Part shown: positions 45,921-55,550 of the stretch, piece by piece | How positions within the stretch are numbered: position 1 is the first letter of the stretch | Layout of the letters: the number at the start of each line of letters is the position of its first letter | Assembly: GCF_009930875.1 (NCBI RefSeq) | Contig: NZ_CP025249.1 | Span: 868,001-932,000, forward strand | Origin: Actinomyces sp. 432 | Lineage (GTDB): Bacteria; Actinomycetota; Actinomycetes; Actinomycetales; Actinomycetaceae | Direction: 5' to 3' | Length of the DNA stretch: 64,000 nucleotides | Made by a program: the position numbers and the translations under genes | The notes under the pieces: model-generated | The model's input: the letters and a program-made list of their open reading frames with translations, nothing else | Database searches by the model: none | What the model was told of the DNA's origin: nothing

Positions 45921-46643
45921 ATGAGTGCTCTTGCCGTTCCCCTGCCCCCGCGGCCGCGGCTGGTTTCCATTGAGGGCGGCCGGGCGTCCGCGCAGTCCGT
46001 GGTCTCGGGTGCTTCCGGCCTTGAGGCGACCGCCGGAGCGGGGAGTCCCGCACGATCGGCGGGCTCGCGCCGTCCTCGGCTGCGCGTGGTTGACGGTGGT
46101 GCTCCTGCCGCGGAGGTCCTCGTGCCCGCGGGACCAGCTCGGCGCCCAGTCGCTCCACGGCACCAGCGTGAACTCACGCCCAGGGCGGGCCAGGAGCGTC
46201 CCGTGGAGGCGCGCCACTCGGCGTCCCCCTCCGGTAGCGGGAGAGAAGCGTCGCTGGAAGCGCTCGCACCCATGCACCCGTCCGTCAGGGCCCAACTGCG
46301 GCAGGGGGTGGCCGCGTCGGCTACGCGTGAGGCGCGGGTGGCGGCCGCGCGCAGTGAGGCCGACGCAACTGTGCCGGCCGTCGTGCGGCGCTTCCTGGCT
46401 GGAGGTGCCGTAGTGCTTGCGGCGGTGCTGGTGGCGGCCGGCGGCATAGTGCTGTCCGGATTCCAGTCGGTACCGGTTAATACCACCACGGCCACCGTCC
46501 AGTCCGGCCAGTCCCTGTGGGACGTAGCCGTGGATACCGGCGCCGGAGACGTCAATGAGGTCATGGCGCAGATTGTGGAGCTGAACGGCCTGACTAGCTC
46601 CACGCTGCAGCCGGGGCAGACCCTGATCGTCCCGGCGCGATGA
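45921..46643 (+). CDS. SOS-controlled LysM membrane protein, likely cell-division inhibitor
   Basis: A 240-residue protein. The first 150 residues are Pro/Ala/Arg-rich and look disordered and cytoplasmic. A TM segment (FLAGGAVVLAAVLVAAGGIVLSG) follows, then an outer LysM domain at about 190-240 (TVQSGQSLWDVAV, LNGL, LQPGQTLIVPAR) that binds peptidoglycan. Position beside lexA and before nrdR matches Rv2719c/ChiZ of M. tuberculosis and DivS-type proteins, which halt division after DNA damage (family knowledge). Three LexA boxes precede it. ATG 45921 follows AGGAGGG. Confidence 0.88.
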   Translation: MSALAVPLPPRPRLVSIEGGRASAQSVVSGASGLEATAGAGSPARSAGSRRPRLRVVDGGAPAAEVLVPAGPARRPVAPRHQRELTPRAGQERPVEARHSASPSGSGREASLEALAPMHPSVRAQLRQGVAASATREARVAAARSEADATVPAVVRRFLAGGAVVLAAVLVAAGGIVLSGFQSVPVNTTTATVQSGQSLWDVAVDTGAGDVNEVMAQIVELNGLTSSTLQPGQTLIVPAR

Positions 46644-46739
46644 ACCGCCTCGTGCAACGCCGGTAAGCGCTTGCAGACCAAGCGCTGTGCGCATAACCTC
46701 CTAACGTATTAGTGATGCGGACAACCGGAGGTGGTCGGC

Positions 46740-47219
46740 GTGCGCTGTCCTTACTGCCAGCACAGCGGCTCGCGCGTGGTCGACTCGCGTACTTCCGACG
46801 ATGGTGCCTCGATTCGCCGTCGGCGGCAGTGCACCAGATGCGGGCGCCGTTTCACCACCATTGAGGCCGCCAGCCTGTCGGTGCGCAAGCGATCCGGTGT
46901 TACCGAGCCCTTTTCGCGCGAGAAGGTGATCCGGGGCGTGAGGCGTGCCTGCCAGGGGCGCCCCGTCACCGATGATCAACTTGCGCATCTGGCCAACAAG
47001 GTGGAGGAGACGATTCGCGGCACGGGCCACGCGATCGTGGACTCGCACGAAGTGGGGCTGGCGATCCTCGACCCACTGCGTGAGCTGGATGAGGTCGCCT
47101 ACCTGCGCTTCGCCTCGGTGTACTCCGACTTCAACTCGCTGGAGGACTTTGAGACGGCAATCGCGGAGCTGCGCGCACTGCGCGTTGTAGCCGCCGGCGC
47201 CTCCAGCTCGCCCGCGTAG
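46740..47219 (+). CDS. nrdR: transcriptional repressor NrdR
   Basis: A 159-residue NrdR. The N-terminal zinc ribbon is [16 protein letters not shown] with [10 protein letters not shown], and the ATP-cone runs [20 protein letters not shown] to the end. It senses dATP/ATP and represses ribonucleotide reductase genes. GTG 46740 with GGAGG upstream gives the standard MRCPYC start; the GTG at 46731 would add three residues. It follows the LysM gene by 96 bases, the order found in other actinobacteria. Confidence 0.96.
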   Translation: MRCPYCQHSGSRVVDSRTSDDGASIRRRRQCTRCGRRFTTIEAASLSVRKRSGVTEPFSREKVIRGVRRACQGRPVTDDQLAHLANKVEETIRGTGHAIVDSHEVGLAILDPLRELDEVAYLRFASVYSDFNSLEDFETAIAELRALRVVAAGASSSPA

Positions 47220-47265
47220 TCGAGCGCGGCGGCCACCCGCTGCTGCTTCGCGGTAAGGCGCGCCG

Positions 47266-48405
47266 TCACCGGGCGTCGATGGTCTGCACCAGGCTGTCAA
47301 CCAGCCCGGGCCAGGTCCACTTCTCGACCATGAGCGCGCGCCCGGCCTCGCCCATGCGTGCGCGCAGCGCAGGGTCGGTCAGCTGACGCACGAGGGCTGC
47401 TACCAGCGCGTCCTCGTCGCGGCCGTCCACGACATTCCCGGTCACGTCCTCCACCACCGTCTCGGGCGCCCCGCCGCTCATGCCTGCGATGACCGGCAGC
47501 CCCGCGGCGGAGGCCTCAAGAAAGACGATACCGAGGCCCTCGACGTCGAGTCCCTGCCCGCGCGTACGGCAGGGCATCGCGAAGACGTCACCCATAGCGA
47601 CGTGGCCGGGCAGCTCGTCGTAGGGCACCTTCCCGGTGAGGGTGATTGACCCCCGCACCGGGGAGGAACGGCGCAGTAGAGCCAGCTTCTTCGCGTAAGG
47701 ACCCCAGCCGACGATCACTAGCCGGGCCTCCGGCACTTGTTCGACCACGCGCGGCCAGGCACTGATAAGTGAGTCCTGCCCCTTGCGGGCCACTAGCCGT
47801 GACACGCATACGGCGGTGGGAGCGTCGCCCAGCCGGTACCGGGTGCGCAGGGCGGCGCGCGCCTCGGCGTCGGGGTGGAAACGGTCGACGTCGATGCCGC
47901 TGGGCAGGCGCAGGACCTCCTGGCCGGGCGGCATGTGGGGGCGTAGCTCGCCGAGTGTGTAGTCGGAGATGTAGGTGACGACGTCGGCCTCGCGGAAGAT
48001 TCGGCGCAATGCCTGGCGGGCTCCGAGCACCATGCCCCAACCGACCTCGTGCCCGTGGGTGGTGGCGATGACGCGGGTGGCGCCGGCCTCCTTGGCGGCG
48101 CGTCCCAGGAGACCGAGCGGGGCGGCGGCTCCGAACCAGACGGTCTCGATCTCGCGTTCGCGGATGAGTTGCTGCATGCGCCGACGCACGTCCGGGGTCG
48201 GCAGAAGGACATGCGTGGGCATGCGCACGACGTCGAAGGCGGCCGCGCGGTCGAAGGTCGCGGCGGCGTCGGGGCCCTCAGGGGGTGTTGACGCCAGGAC
48301 GGTCAGATCCGCGGCGGGCAGACGCCGGGTGTAGTCGTCCAGGTAGGACTGGATGCCGCCGACGACGGGCGGGAAGTCATTGGTGACGAGCAGGGTCCTA
48401 CGCAT
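47266..48405 (-). CDS. pimB: GT4 mannosyltransferase, PimB-like
   Basis: A 379-residue GT-B glycosyltransferase. The start MRRTLLVTNDFPPVVGGIQSYL is the signature of actinobacterial phosphatidylinositol monomannoside mannosyltransferase PimB, with THGHEVGW, VSRLVARKGQDSLI, GKVPYDELPG, and EGLGIVFLEASAAGLPVIAG (the nucleotide-sugar Glu motif). It adds the second mannose to phosphatidylinositol on the inner membrane face (family). ATG 48405 is chosen; the long open frame upstream is unrelated. PimB versus another GT4 mannosyltransferase cannot be fully settled. Confidence 0.85.
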   Translation of the reverse strand: MRRTLLVTNDFPPVVGGIQSYLDDYTRRLPAADLTVLASTPPEGPDAAATFDRAAAFDVVRMPTHVLLPTPDVRRRMQQLIREREIETVWFGAAAPLGLLGRAAKEAGATRVIATTHGHEVGWGMVLGARQALRRIFREADVVTYISDYTLGELRPHMPPGQEVLRLPSGIDVDRFHPDAEARAALRTRYRLGDAPTAVCVSRLVARKGQDSLISAWPRVVEQVPEARLVIVGWGPYAKKLALLRRSSPVRGSITLTGKVPYDELPGHVAMGDVFAMPCRTRGQGLDVEGLGIVFLEASAAGLPVIAGMSGGAPETVVEDVTGNVVDGRDEDALVAALVRQLTDPALRARMGEAGRALMVEKWTWPGLVDSLVQTIDAR

Positions 48406-48463
48406 GGGGCGAGTGTACGTGGATGAGTCGACGCCAGCGGAAGGCGCGGCACGCCATTTCGCT

Positions 48464-48496
48464 CGGTCTCGGCGTGTTACTGGTGCCGGTCTCGAC
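48464..48496 (-). repeat. CGAGACCGG dispersed repeat, copy 3
   Basis: Minus-strand copy: CGGTCTCGG, spacer CGTGTTACTGGTG, then CCGGTCTCG, followed by a decayed third core ACCTCGGCGAGG. It sits between pimB and the IclR gene. Confidence 0.65.
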
Positions 48497-48553
48497 AACC
48501 AGAGCGACCGACCTCGGCGAGGGAGGAGGGAGGCGGGGAGGGGGAGAGGGGAA

Positions 48554-49294
48554 TCAGCCCTCGTCGTTGCTGCGCAGAACCTCGGACAGGCGGCGCGCCG
48601 CGGCCGCCACCACGGGGCCGTGCACGCGCCCGGGCTGGCGCCCCATCCGCTCAATCGGCCCGGAAATCGACACCGCAGCGATGACCTTGCCGCTGGCGCC
48701 TCGCACTGGTGCCGACACGCTGGCCACACCCGGCTCGCGCTCGCCCACGGACTGGGCCCAGCCGCGGCGGCGAACCGCAGAGAGCATCGTGGCGTTGAAG
48801 CGGGCGCCTGCCAGGCCGCGGTGCAGCCGGTCGGGCTCCTCCCACGCCAGCAGCACCTGGGCGCCGGAGCCTCCCTGCATGGACATGGTGGCTCCTACCG
48901 GGATGGAGTCGCGCAGGCCGATGGGGCGCTCGGCGTTGGCCACGCACACGCGCACGTCCCCCTGACGCCGGTACAGCTGTGCTGACTCGTGGGTCTTGTC
49001 CCGCAGGGCCGCCAGCACGGGGCCGGCGGCGGCCAGCAGGTGGTCCTCCCCGGCGGCGGAGGCGAGCTCATTCAGGCGCGGTCCCAGAATGAAGCGCCCC
49101 TGCGCGTCGCGGGCCAGCAGCCGGTGGAACTCCAGTGCCACGGCGATGCGGTGCGCCGTTGGGCGTGCCAGGTGAGTGGCGGTGACGAGCTGCGCCAGCG
49201 TGGCAGGGCCTGCCTCCAGTGCGCTCATGACCAGAGCGGCCTTGTCGATGACGCCGACCCCACTCCCATTTTCAATGTCACCCAACGTGTCCAT
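48554..49294 (-). CDS. IclR-family regulator, probably of leucine synthesis (LtbR-like)
   Basis: A 246-residue IclR-type regulator. The winged helix is LAQLVTATHLARPTAHRIAVAL; the effector domain includes LRDSIPVGATMSMQGGSGAQVLLAWEE and ASVSAPVRGASGKVIAAVSISGP. It is divergent from leuC, the exact position of LtbR in Corynebacterium, which represses leuCD (and trp genes), so that role is inferred. ATG 49294 is chosen; an upstream frame extending to 49480 would overlap the leuC start. The intergenic 130 bases must carry its operator. Confidence 0.9.
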   Translation of the reverse strand: MDTLGDIENGSGVGVIDKAALVMSALEAGPATLAQLVTATHLARPTAHRIAVALEFHRLLARDAQGRFILGPRLNELASAAGEDHLLAAAGPVLAALRDKTHESAQLYRRQGDVRVCVANAERPIGLRDSIPVGATMSMQGGSGAQVLLAWEEPDRLHRGLAGARFNATMLSAVRRRGWAQSVGEREPGVASVSAPVRGASGKVIAAVSISGPIERMGRQPGRVHGPVVAAAARRLSEVLRSNDEG

Positions 49295-49424
49295 AATCTG
49301 ATACTGCCATTCCGACTGCTGAGACTTCAAGTAGCGTGCAGTCAGAAAACGGCCCGGTCTTTGCCGGTTCCGCACACTTCGGGCGGGCATGCGGGCGGAA
49401 CGTCCTAGGAAAGGAAGTGCAGCG

Positions 49425-50840
49425 ATGGGAATGACCCTGGCACAGAAGGTGTGGCGCGACCACGTCGTCGCCCCCGGCACCGACGGAGCCCCGGACCTGC
49501 TCTACATCGACCTGCACCTCGTCCACGAGGTCACCAGCCCGCAGGCGTTCGAGGGCCTGCGCCTGGCCGGCCGCAAGGTCCGCCGTCCCGACCTGACCAT
49601 GGCCACCGAGGACCACAACACCCCCACCCTGGACATCGACCTGCCCATCGCCGACGTCACCTCCCGCACCCAGATTGAGACCCTGCGCGCCAACTGCGCC
49701 GAATTCGGGGTGCGGCTGCACTCCCTGGGCGACGCGGACCAGGGCATCGTCCACGCCGTCGGCCCGCAGCTGGGGCTCACCCAGCCCGGCATGACCGTGG
49801 TGTGTGGTGACTCCCACACCTCCACCCACGGCGCCTTCGGGGCGCTCGCCTTCGGCATCGGCACCAGCCAGGTCGAGCACGTGCTGGCCACCCAGACCCT
49901 GCCCGTGGCCCCCTTCAAGACCATGAGCGTGCTCATCGACGGTGACCTGCCCGCCGGCAGCGGCGCCAAGGACATCATCCTGGCCATCATCGCCAAGATC
50001 GGCACTAATGGCGCCCAGGGGCACGTCATCGAGTACCGCGGCCGCGCCATCGAGCAACTGTCGATGGAGGCCCGCATGACCATCTGCAACATGAGCATCG
50101 AGGCCGGTGCCCGCGCCGGCATGATCGCCCCCGACGACACCACCTTCGCCTACCTCAAGGGCCGCCCGCACGCCCCCGAGGGGGAGGACTGGGACGCCGC
50201 CGTCGCCTACTGGCGCTCCCTGCGCACCGATGACGACGCCGTCTTCGACACCGAGGTCGTCCTGAAGGGCAGCGACATCGAGCCTTTCGTCACGTGGGGC
50301 ACCAACCCCGGTCAGGGCCTGCCCATCTCCGGGGCGGTACCGGACCCCGAGGAGATCGCGGACGAGACGCTGCGTCGTGCTGCCGAGCGCGCCCTGGAGT
50401 ACATGGACCTGGCGCCCGGCACCCCGCTGCGCGACATCAAGGTGGACACGGTCTTCCTCGGTTCATGCACCAATGGGCGTATCGAGGACCTGCGCGCCGC
50501 CGCCGAAGTCATCAAGGGCCGCACCAAGGCGCCCGGCCTGCGCATGCTCGTGGTGCCGGCCTCCGCCCGTATCCGGCTGCAGGCCGAGGCCGAGGGGCTG
50601 GATGAGGTGTTCAAGGAGTTCGGAGCCGAGTGGCGCAATGCCGGCTGCTCCATGTGCCTGGGAATGAACCCCGATCAGCTGGCCCCCGGTGAGCGTGCCG
50701 CCTCCACCTCTAACCGCAACTTCGAGGGCCGCCAGGGCAAGGGCGGGCGCACCCACCTGGTCTCGCCCGTAGTCGCCGCCGCCACCGCGGTGCGCGGAAC
50801 CCTGTCCACTCCCGCGGACCTGCCGGCGCTCGCCGCCTGA
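49425..50840 (+). CDS. leuC: 3-isopropylmalate dehydratase large subunit
   Basis: A 471-residue aconitase-family subunit that isomerises 2- to 3-isopropylmalate in leucine synthesis. [18 protein letters not shown] and [21 protein letters not shown] mark substrate regions. The 4Fe-4S ligands are in FLGSCTNGR and [29 protein letters not shown] is near the end. ATG 49425 follows AGGAAG; an in-frame ATG 12 codons upstream is unlikely. leuD follows after 36 bases. Confidence 0.97.
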   Translation: MGMTLAQKVWRDHVVAPGTDGAPDLLYIDLHLVHEVTSPQAFEGLRLAGRKVRRPDLTMATEDHNTPTLDIDLPIADVTSRTQIETLRANCAEFGVRLHSLGDADQGIVHAVGPQLGLTQPGMTVVCGDSHTSTHGAFGALAFGIGTSQVEHVLATQTLPVAPFKTMSVLIDGDLPAGSGAKDIILAIIAKIGTNGAQGHVIEYRGRAIEQLSMEARMTICNMSIEAGARAGMIAPDDTTFAYLKGRPHAPEGEDWDAAVAYWRSLRTDDDAVFDTEVVLKGSDIEPFVTWGTNPGQGLPISGAVPDPEEIADETLRRAAERALEYMDLAPGTPLRDIKVDTVFLGSCTNGRIEDLRAAAEVIKGRTKAPGLRMLVVPASARIRLQAEAEGLDEVFKEFGAEWRNAGCSMCLGMNPDQLAPGERAASTSNRNFEGRQGKGGRTHLVSPVVAAATAVRGTLSTPADLPALAA

Positions 50841-50876
50841 GCCGCACTGCCGAGAGCCCGAGAAAGAGGAGCACGC

Positions 50877-51560
50877 ATGGAGAAGTTCATCCGCCACACC
50901 GGCATCGGCGCCCCCCTGCGCCGCAGCGCGGTGGACACCGACCAGATCATCCCGGCCGTCTACCTCAAGCGCATTACCCGCACCGGCTTCGAGGACGCCC
51001 TGTTCGCCTCCTGGCGGGCGAGCGAGGCCGATTTCATCCTCAACCAGGAGGCCTACAAGCGGGCCAGCGTGCTGGTGGCCGGCCCCGACTTCGGCACCGG
51101 ATCCTCCCGCGAGCACGCCGTGTGGGCGCTGAAGGACTATGGCTTCAAGGTGGTGCTCGCACCCCGCTTCGCCGACATCTTCCGCGGCAACGCGGGCAAG
51201 CAGGGACTGGTAGCCGGGGTCATCAGCCAGGAGGACACCGAGCAGCTGTGGAAGATCCTGGAGACCGAGCCCGGCACCGAGATCACCGTGGACCTGGAGC
51301 AGCGCACCGTCGAGGCGGGCTCCTTCCGCACCGTGTTCCAGATCGACGACTATGTGCGCTGGACCCTTATGGAGGGGCTGGATGACATCTCGCTCACCCT
51401 CACCCACGAGGAGGCCATCCGCGCGTACGAGGATGCCCGGCCCGCCTATAAGCCGCGGACTCTGCCGGCCCGCCACGAGCCGGCTGTAGCCGTCGCCCCT
51501 GCCCGGTCAGCGGAGATGCCCGTGCCTATCGGCTATCCCTTCCTGCGCCCGGGAGCGTGA
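50877..51560 (+). CDS. leuD: 3-isopropylmalate dehydratase small subunit
   Basis: A 227-residue LeuD. Signatures are [40 protein letters not shown], and [14 protein letters not shown]. It forms the swivel domain that completes the LeuCD active site. AAAGAGG precedes ATG 50877. The C-terminal 25 residues after YKPRTLP are an Ala/Pro-rich tail beyond the usual end. Confidence 0.97.
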   Translation: MEKFIRHTGIGAPLRRSAVDTDQIIPAVYLKRITRTGFEDALFASWRASEADFILNQEAYKRASVLVAGPDFGTGSSREHAVWALKDYGFKVVLAPRFADIFRGNAGKQGLVAGVISQEDTEQLWKILETEPGTEITVDLEQRTVEAGSFRTVFQIDDYVRWTLMEGLDDISLTLTHEEAIRAYEDARPAYKPRTLPARHEPAVAVAPARSAEMPVPIGYPFLRPGA

Positions 51561-51633
51561 GTTCCGGCGCCGTGCGTCGGCACATATTCCGGCCACGCCG
51601 TTGAGTTGAAGGACACGGCGGAGTTCGCTGTGA

Positions 51634-51665
51634 GCGGGCTGCGGACACTTCCATCCGCAGCCCGC
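51634..51665 (+). terminator. intrinsic terminator after leuD
   Basis: GCGGGCTGCGGA pairs perfectly with TCCGCAGCCCGC around an 8-base loop, 73 bases after the leuD stop and 90 bases before murA. It also argues against the earlier in-frame ATG of murA at 51606, which would place coding sequence over the hairpin. Confidence 0.7.
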
Positions 51666-51755
51666 CCGCATATGCTGGACTCACCCGCCCTTGGTGCGGG
51701 GGCGCCGCTTTCACCCACGGCGCCCGATCTTGACGCGAACACTCGGAGGTTACGC

Positions 51756-53078
51756 ATGGTTGACGGTCTGCTCCAGGTTGAGGGCGGGCGCCCGCTCAAC
51801 GGTGAAATCACCGTCCGTGGCGCCAAGAACCTAGTCCCCAAGGCGATGGTTGCAGCCCTGCTGGGCACCACACCGTCGGTGCTGCACAACGTGCCTCTGA
51901 TCCGCGACGTCGACGTCGTCTCCGGGCTGCTATCGCTGCACGGGGTCAGTGTCGACTACGACCAGGCCGAGGGCATCCTGCGCCTGGACCCCTCCAGCGT
52001 CGAGAGCGCCCATATGGCCGACATTGACGCCCACGCCGGCTCCTCGCGCATCCCGATCCTGTTCTGCGGCCCGCTGCTGCACCGGCTTGGCGAGGCCTTC
52101 ATCCCCGACCTGGGCGGCTGCCGTATTGGCGACCGGCCCATCGACTTCCACCTGGATATTCTGCGCAGCTTCGGCGCGATCGTCGACAAGCAGCCCCAGG
52201 GCATTCGCCTGACCGCCCCCGATGGACTGCGCGGAACCGTCATCGACCTGCCCTACCCGTCAGTCGGTGCCACCGAGCAGACGCTGCTCACGGCCGTGCG
52301 CGCCGAGGGCCTGACGGAGCTGCGTGGCGCCGCCGTCGAGCCGGAGATCATGGACCTGGTGGACGTGCTGCAGAAGATGGGCGCCATCATCTCCGTGGAC
52401 ACCGACCGCACCATCCACGTAGAGGGCGTGGACGAGCTCGTCGGCTACAACCACCGCGCCCTGCCCGACCGCATCGAGACTGCATCCTGGGCGGCGGCCG
52501 CACTGGCCACCCGCGGTGACGTGTTCGTCCACGGCGCCCACCAGAGCGACATGACCACCTTCCTGAACATCTTCCGCAAGGTCGGCGGCGCCTTCGACGT
52601 GCGCGACGACGGAATCCGCTTCTACCACCCCGGCGGCGACCTGAAGAGCATTGTGGTGGAGACCAACGTCCACCCCGGCTTCATGACCGACTGGCAGCAG
52701 CCGCTCGTCGTCGCCCTGACCCAGGCGGAGGGCCTGTCCATCGTCCATGAGACCGTGTACGAGAACCGCTTCGGCTTCACCGGCGCCCTGCGCAAGATGG
52801 GCGCCACCATCCAGGTGTACCGCGAGTGCCTGGGTGGCACAGCCTGCCGCTTCGGGCAGCGCAACTTCTACCACTCCGCCGTCATCTCCGGGCCCACTCC
52901 GCTGCGCGGGGCGGACATCGTCGTGCCCGACCTGCGCGGCGGCTTCTCCCACCTGATCGCTGCGCTCGCGGCGGAGGGCACCAGCCACGTGGAGGGCGTG
53001 AACCTCATCGACCGCGGTTACGAGCACTTCATGAGCAAGCTCGCCGCCCTTGACGCCAACGTCACCCGGCTGGCCTGA
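51756..53078 (+). CDS. murA: UDP-N-acetylglucosamine 1-carboxyvinyltransferase
   Basis: A 440-residue enolpyruvyl transferase, first committed step of peptidoglycan synthesis and the fosfomycin target. It opens LQVEGGRPLNGEITVRGAKNLV with the catalytic Lys/Asn region. The PEP-binding cysteine is in PDLGGCRIGDRPIDFHL, so fosfomycin sensitivity at this residue is expected. Later motifs are ASWAAAALATRGDVFV and HPGFMTDWQQPLVVALTQAEG. ATG 51756 follows CGGAGG. It stands before plsC with a 123-base gap. Confidence 0.96.
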   Translation: MVDGLLQVEGGRPLNGEITVRGAKNLVPKAMVAALLGTTPSVLHNVPLIRDVDVVSGLLSLHGVSVDYDQAEGILRLDPSSVESAHMADIDAHAGSSRIPILFCGPLLHRLGEAFIPDLGGCRIGDRPIDFHLDILRSFGAIVDKQPQGIRLTAPDGLRGTVIDLPYPSVGATEQTLLTAVRAEGLTELRGAAVEPEIMDLVDVLQKMGAIISVDTDRTIHVEGVDELVGYNHRALPDRIETASWAAAALATRGDVFVHGAHQSDMTTFLNIFRKVGGAFDVRDDGIRFYHPGGDLKSIVVETNVHPGFMTDWQQPLVVALTQAEGLSIVHETVYENRFGFTGALRKMGATIQVYRECLGGTACRFGQRNFYHSAVISGPTPLRGADIVVPDLRGGFSHLIAALAAEGTSHVEGVNLIDRGYEHFMSKLAALDANVTRLA

Positions 53079-53201
53079 GCGGGCAGACCGGTCTACTACA
53101 AGCGCGTCGGCAGGCCGCGGCGGACTGCCGGATGGTCGAACCTCATCCGACCAGCGGATAACTGGCCCACCGGGTCCGCCGGGAGTGGGTAAAGTGCCAG
53201 C

Positions 53202-54062
53202 GTGCCCACCACACGACGTATGACCCCCTTCTACCGCTTTGCGGCCCGGGGGGCGATCATCCCCTTTCTCAAGGCGGTCTCTAAGCAGCACGTGACCGGG
53301 ACGGAGAACATCCCCCGCGAGGGCGGCTTCATCGCGGTGGCCAATCACCTGTCCAACCTGGACCCGCTCACCGCCATGCGCGCGCTCGTGGACGAGGATG
53401 TGCCCATCTACTCGCTGGCCAAGTCCCAGCTGTTCGAGATCCCCGTCCTCGGGCACGTGTTCCGCGCCGGCGGGCAGATTCCCGTGTACCGGGACTCGGC
53501 CAAGGCTGGTAACTCGCTGGTGGAGGCCGAGCGGCGGCTTGGCGAGGGCGACCCGATCATGATCTTCCCGGAGGGCACGCTCTCGCGCGACCCGCTGCAG
53601 TGGCCGATGACCGGGAAGACCGGTGCCGCACGCCTGGCGATGCGCACCGGTGTGCCTGTTCTGCCCATGGGGCAGTGGGGGGCGCAGGATGTTCTGGGCG
53701 CCTACGGCAGTGGCTTCCGCCCCTTCCCCCGCAAGGACGTGGACGTGCTGATCGGCAAGCCTTTTGACCTGTCTGAATTCGGGGAGGACACCTCCGATCA
53801 CGCTGCCGTGCGCGGCGCCACCGCCGAGATCATGCGGTGCATTACCGAGCTGGTGGAGCAGCTGCGTGGTGAGAAGGCGCCCCGTCCCTTCGACATGAAG
53901 TACGACGGCGATCCGGGCAAGGGCAATATCGGTGTGCGCCGGCCCGATCCGCCAACGACGTCGGACGATGTGCGCCCGTCCCGGACGGGCACGCCCGCCG
54001 GCGGACCGGGTGGCAATGAGAACGGCGACGAGCCCGAAACCGCCTCGGAGCAGCAGCCATGA
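53202..54062 (+). CDS. plsC: 1-acyl-sn-glycerol-3-phosphate acyltransferase
   Basis: A 286-residue LPLAT-family enzyme. The catalytic HX4D is ANHLSNLDP, and the substrate motif is MIFPEGTLSRDP; GVPVLPMGQWG follows. It makes phosphatidic acid from lysophosphatidic acid at the membrane. The last 60 residues are hydrophilic and Pro/Asp-rich, beyond the domain. GTG 53202 is chosen; ATG 53220 is possible. Its stop overlaps the gpsA start as ATGA, so phospholipid precursor genes are coupled. Confidence 0.92.
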   Translation: MPTTRRMTPFYRFAARGAIIPFLKAVSKQHVTGTENIPREGGFIAVANHLSNLDPLTAMRALVDEDVPIYSLAKSQLFEIPVLGHVFRAGGQIPVYRDSAKAGNSLVEAERRLGEGDPIMIFPEGTLSRDPLQWPMTGKTGAARLAMRTGVPVLPMGQWGAQDVLGAYGSGFRPFPRKDVDVLIGKPFDLSEFGEDTSDHAAVRGATAEIMRCITELVEQLRGEKAPRPFDMKYDGDPGKGNIGVRRPDPPTTSDDVRPSRTGTPAGGPGGNENGDEPETASEQQP

Positions 54063-55090
54063 GCCCGGTATCCGTCGACAAGGCCGCTGTTATCGGCGCC
54101 GGCGCCTGGGGTACCACCTTCGCCGGCCTGCTCGCCCAGGCCGGTGCACCTACCGTCATCTGGGCCCGCCGCCCGGAGGTCGCGGAGGAGATCAATGCCG
54201 GCACCAACACCCGCTACCTGCCCGGGGTGCGTCTGCCCGATATCGTCACCGCCACCACGGACATTCGGGAGGCCGTCGCCGGGGCTGGGCTCGTCGTGGT
54301 GGTGGTGCCCTCCCAGACCGCCCGCGGCGTGCTGACCCCGCTGCGCGGCTGCCTGGACGACGACGCCACCGTTGTCTCCCTGATGAAGGGGGTGGAGGCC
54401 GGGACGGGATTGCGCATGAGTCAGGTCATTGCCGAGGCGCTCGCCCTGCCCGCCGGGCGCATCGCCGTGGTCTCCGGCCCGAACCTGGCCGATGAGATCG
54501 CCGCCGGCCAGCCCACCGCTACCGTGGTGGCGGCGCAGGATGAGGCGGTGGCCGCGCGCGTGGCCGCGCTGTGCGCGACCGGAACCTTCCGCCCCTACAC
54601 CAACACCGATGTGCTGGGGGTGGAGCTGTGCGGTGCAGTCAAGAATGTGATCGCCCTGGCCGTCGGTATTACCGCCGGACGTGGCTTCGGCGACAACTCC
54701 AAGGCCACGGTAATCACTCGCGGACTGGTGGAGATCACCCGGCTGGGCCTGGCGCTCGGGGCGAGCCCCGAGACCTTCGCGGGGCTGGCCGGCATGGGGG
54801 ATCTGGTGGCCACCTGCTCCTCGCCGCTTTCGCGCAACCAGACCTTCGGGCGACGCCTGGGTGAGGGCTTGAGCGTGGAGGAGGCCGCCGCCGCCTCGCG
54901 CGGTGTTGCCGAGGGCGCCAAGTCTGCGCGCGCTGTGCTCGACCTGGCCACCGCGCACGGGGTGGACATGCCCATCACCGCCGGCGTGGTCGCTGTGGTT
55001 GAGGGCGCCGCCACCGTTGAGGAGATCAGTGACGCCCTGCTGTCCCGCCCCCGCAAGGCCGAGGGCGTTAACGCCGCGCCGCTGACCTGA
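54059..55090 (+). CDS. gpsA: glycerol-3-phosphate dehydrogenase (NAD(P)+)
   Basis: A 343-residue GpsA that reduces dihydroxyacetone phosphate to sn-glycerol 3-phosphate for lipids. AAVIGAGAWGTTFAGLLA binds the cofactor; SGPNLADEIA, the catalytic Lys in GAVKNVIALAVGI, and NSKATVITRG are typical. The frame overlaps plsC by 4 bases. The gene ends at a cluster of repeats. Confidence 0.97.
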   Translation: MSPVSVDKAAVIGAGAWGTTFAGLLAQAGAPTVIWARRPEVAEEINAGTNTRYLPGVRLPDIVTATTDIREAVAGAGLVVVVVPSQTARGVLTPLRGCLDDDATVVSLMKGVEAGTGLRMSQVIAEALALPAGRIAVVSGPNLADEIAAGQPTATVVAAQDEAVAARVAALCATGTFRPYTNTDVLGVELCGAVKNVIALAVGITAGRGFGDNSKATVITRGLVEITRLGLALGASPETFAGLAGMGDLVATCSSPLSRNQTFGRRLGEGLSVEEAAAASRGVAEGAKSARAVLDLATAHGVDMPITAGVVAVVEGAATVEEISDALLSRPRKAEGVNAAPLT

Positions 55091-55102
55091 ACCGCCCCTC
55101 TC

Positions 55103-55182
55103 GCCGAGACCGGCACTTGTTACGTGCCGAGACCGGCACTTGTTACGTGCCGAGACCGGCACTTGTGACGCACCGATACCGG
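55103..55182 (+). repeat. CGAGACCGG repeat, tandem array (copy 4)
   Basis: Three exact tandem 23-base units starting at 55103, 55126 and 55149, each GCCGAGACCGGCACTTGT plus five bases, then a decayed fourth (CACCGATACCGG). It starts 13 bases after the gpsA stop. This is the largest array of the dispersed family. Confidence 0.85.
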
Positions 55183-55253
55183 TAGATATGGCGCAGCCTT
55201 GTAAACAACGTGTCTGAGGGAGGTTGTGGCTCCTGAGGCGGTGTGCGATGCCT

Positions 55254-55434
55254 GACGGTTCGTCACCAACGACGACGGTTCGTCACTTGGCACCAACGCT
55301 TCGGCACTTCCGGCGACGGTACGTACCCCCACCGTACGAACCGTCACAAGAAGGTACGAATCGCTGACCAGAACACACGAACCCTGACACGAAGGTACGA
55401 ACCGTCGTCGCAACGCACGAACCGCCGTTCGCCG
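55254..55434. repeat. CGGTTCGT / ACGAACCG repeat array
   Basis: GACGGTTCGTC occurs at 55254-55264 and 55274-55284. In the opposite orientation TACGAACCG or close variants occur near 55335, 55354, 55376, 55395 and 55417. The two arms can pair in a long imperfect hairpin. No gene is convincing in 55091-55550. Confidence 0.7.
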
Positions 55435-55550
55435 CGAACCAGGGGGAGTGGCGCCTGAACACGTTCGTGCTATGCGCCCTCAGTGCCGACCAAAAGCCGA
55501 CCGATCGGTCCTCCCCGTTGCAGCGCTGCGACGACGCCCCGAGGACGTCG

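Noticed and set aside
51606..51755. Earlier in-frame start for murA
   Set aside because: The segment overlaps a perfect terminator hairpin and is not homologous; ATG 51756 has a CGGAGG site.
55103..55182. CRISPR array
   Set aside because: Units are head-to-tail 23-mers with no variable spacers, and no cas genes are present.
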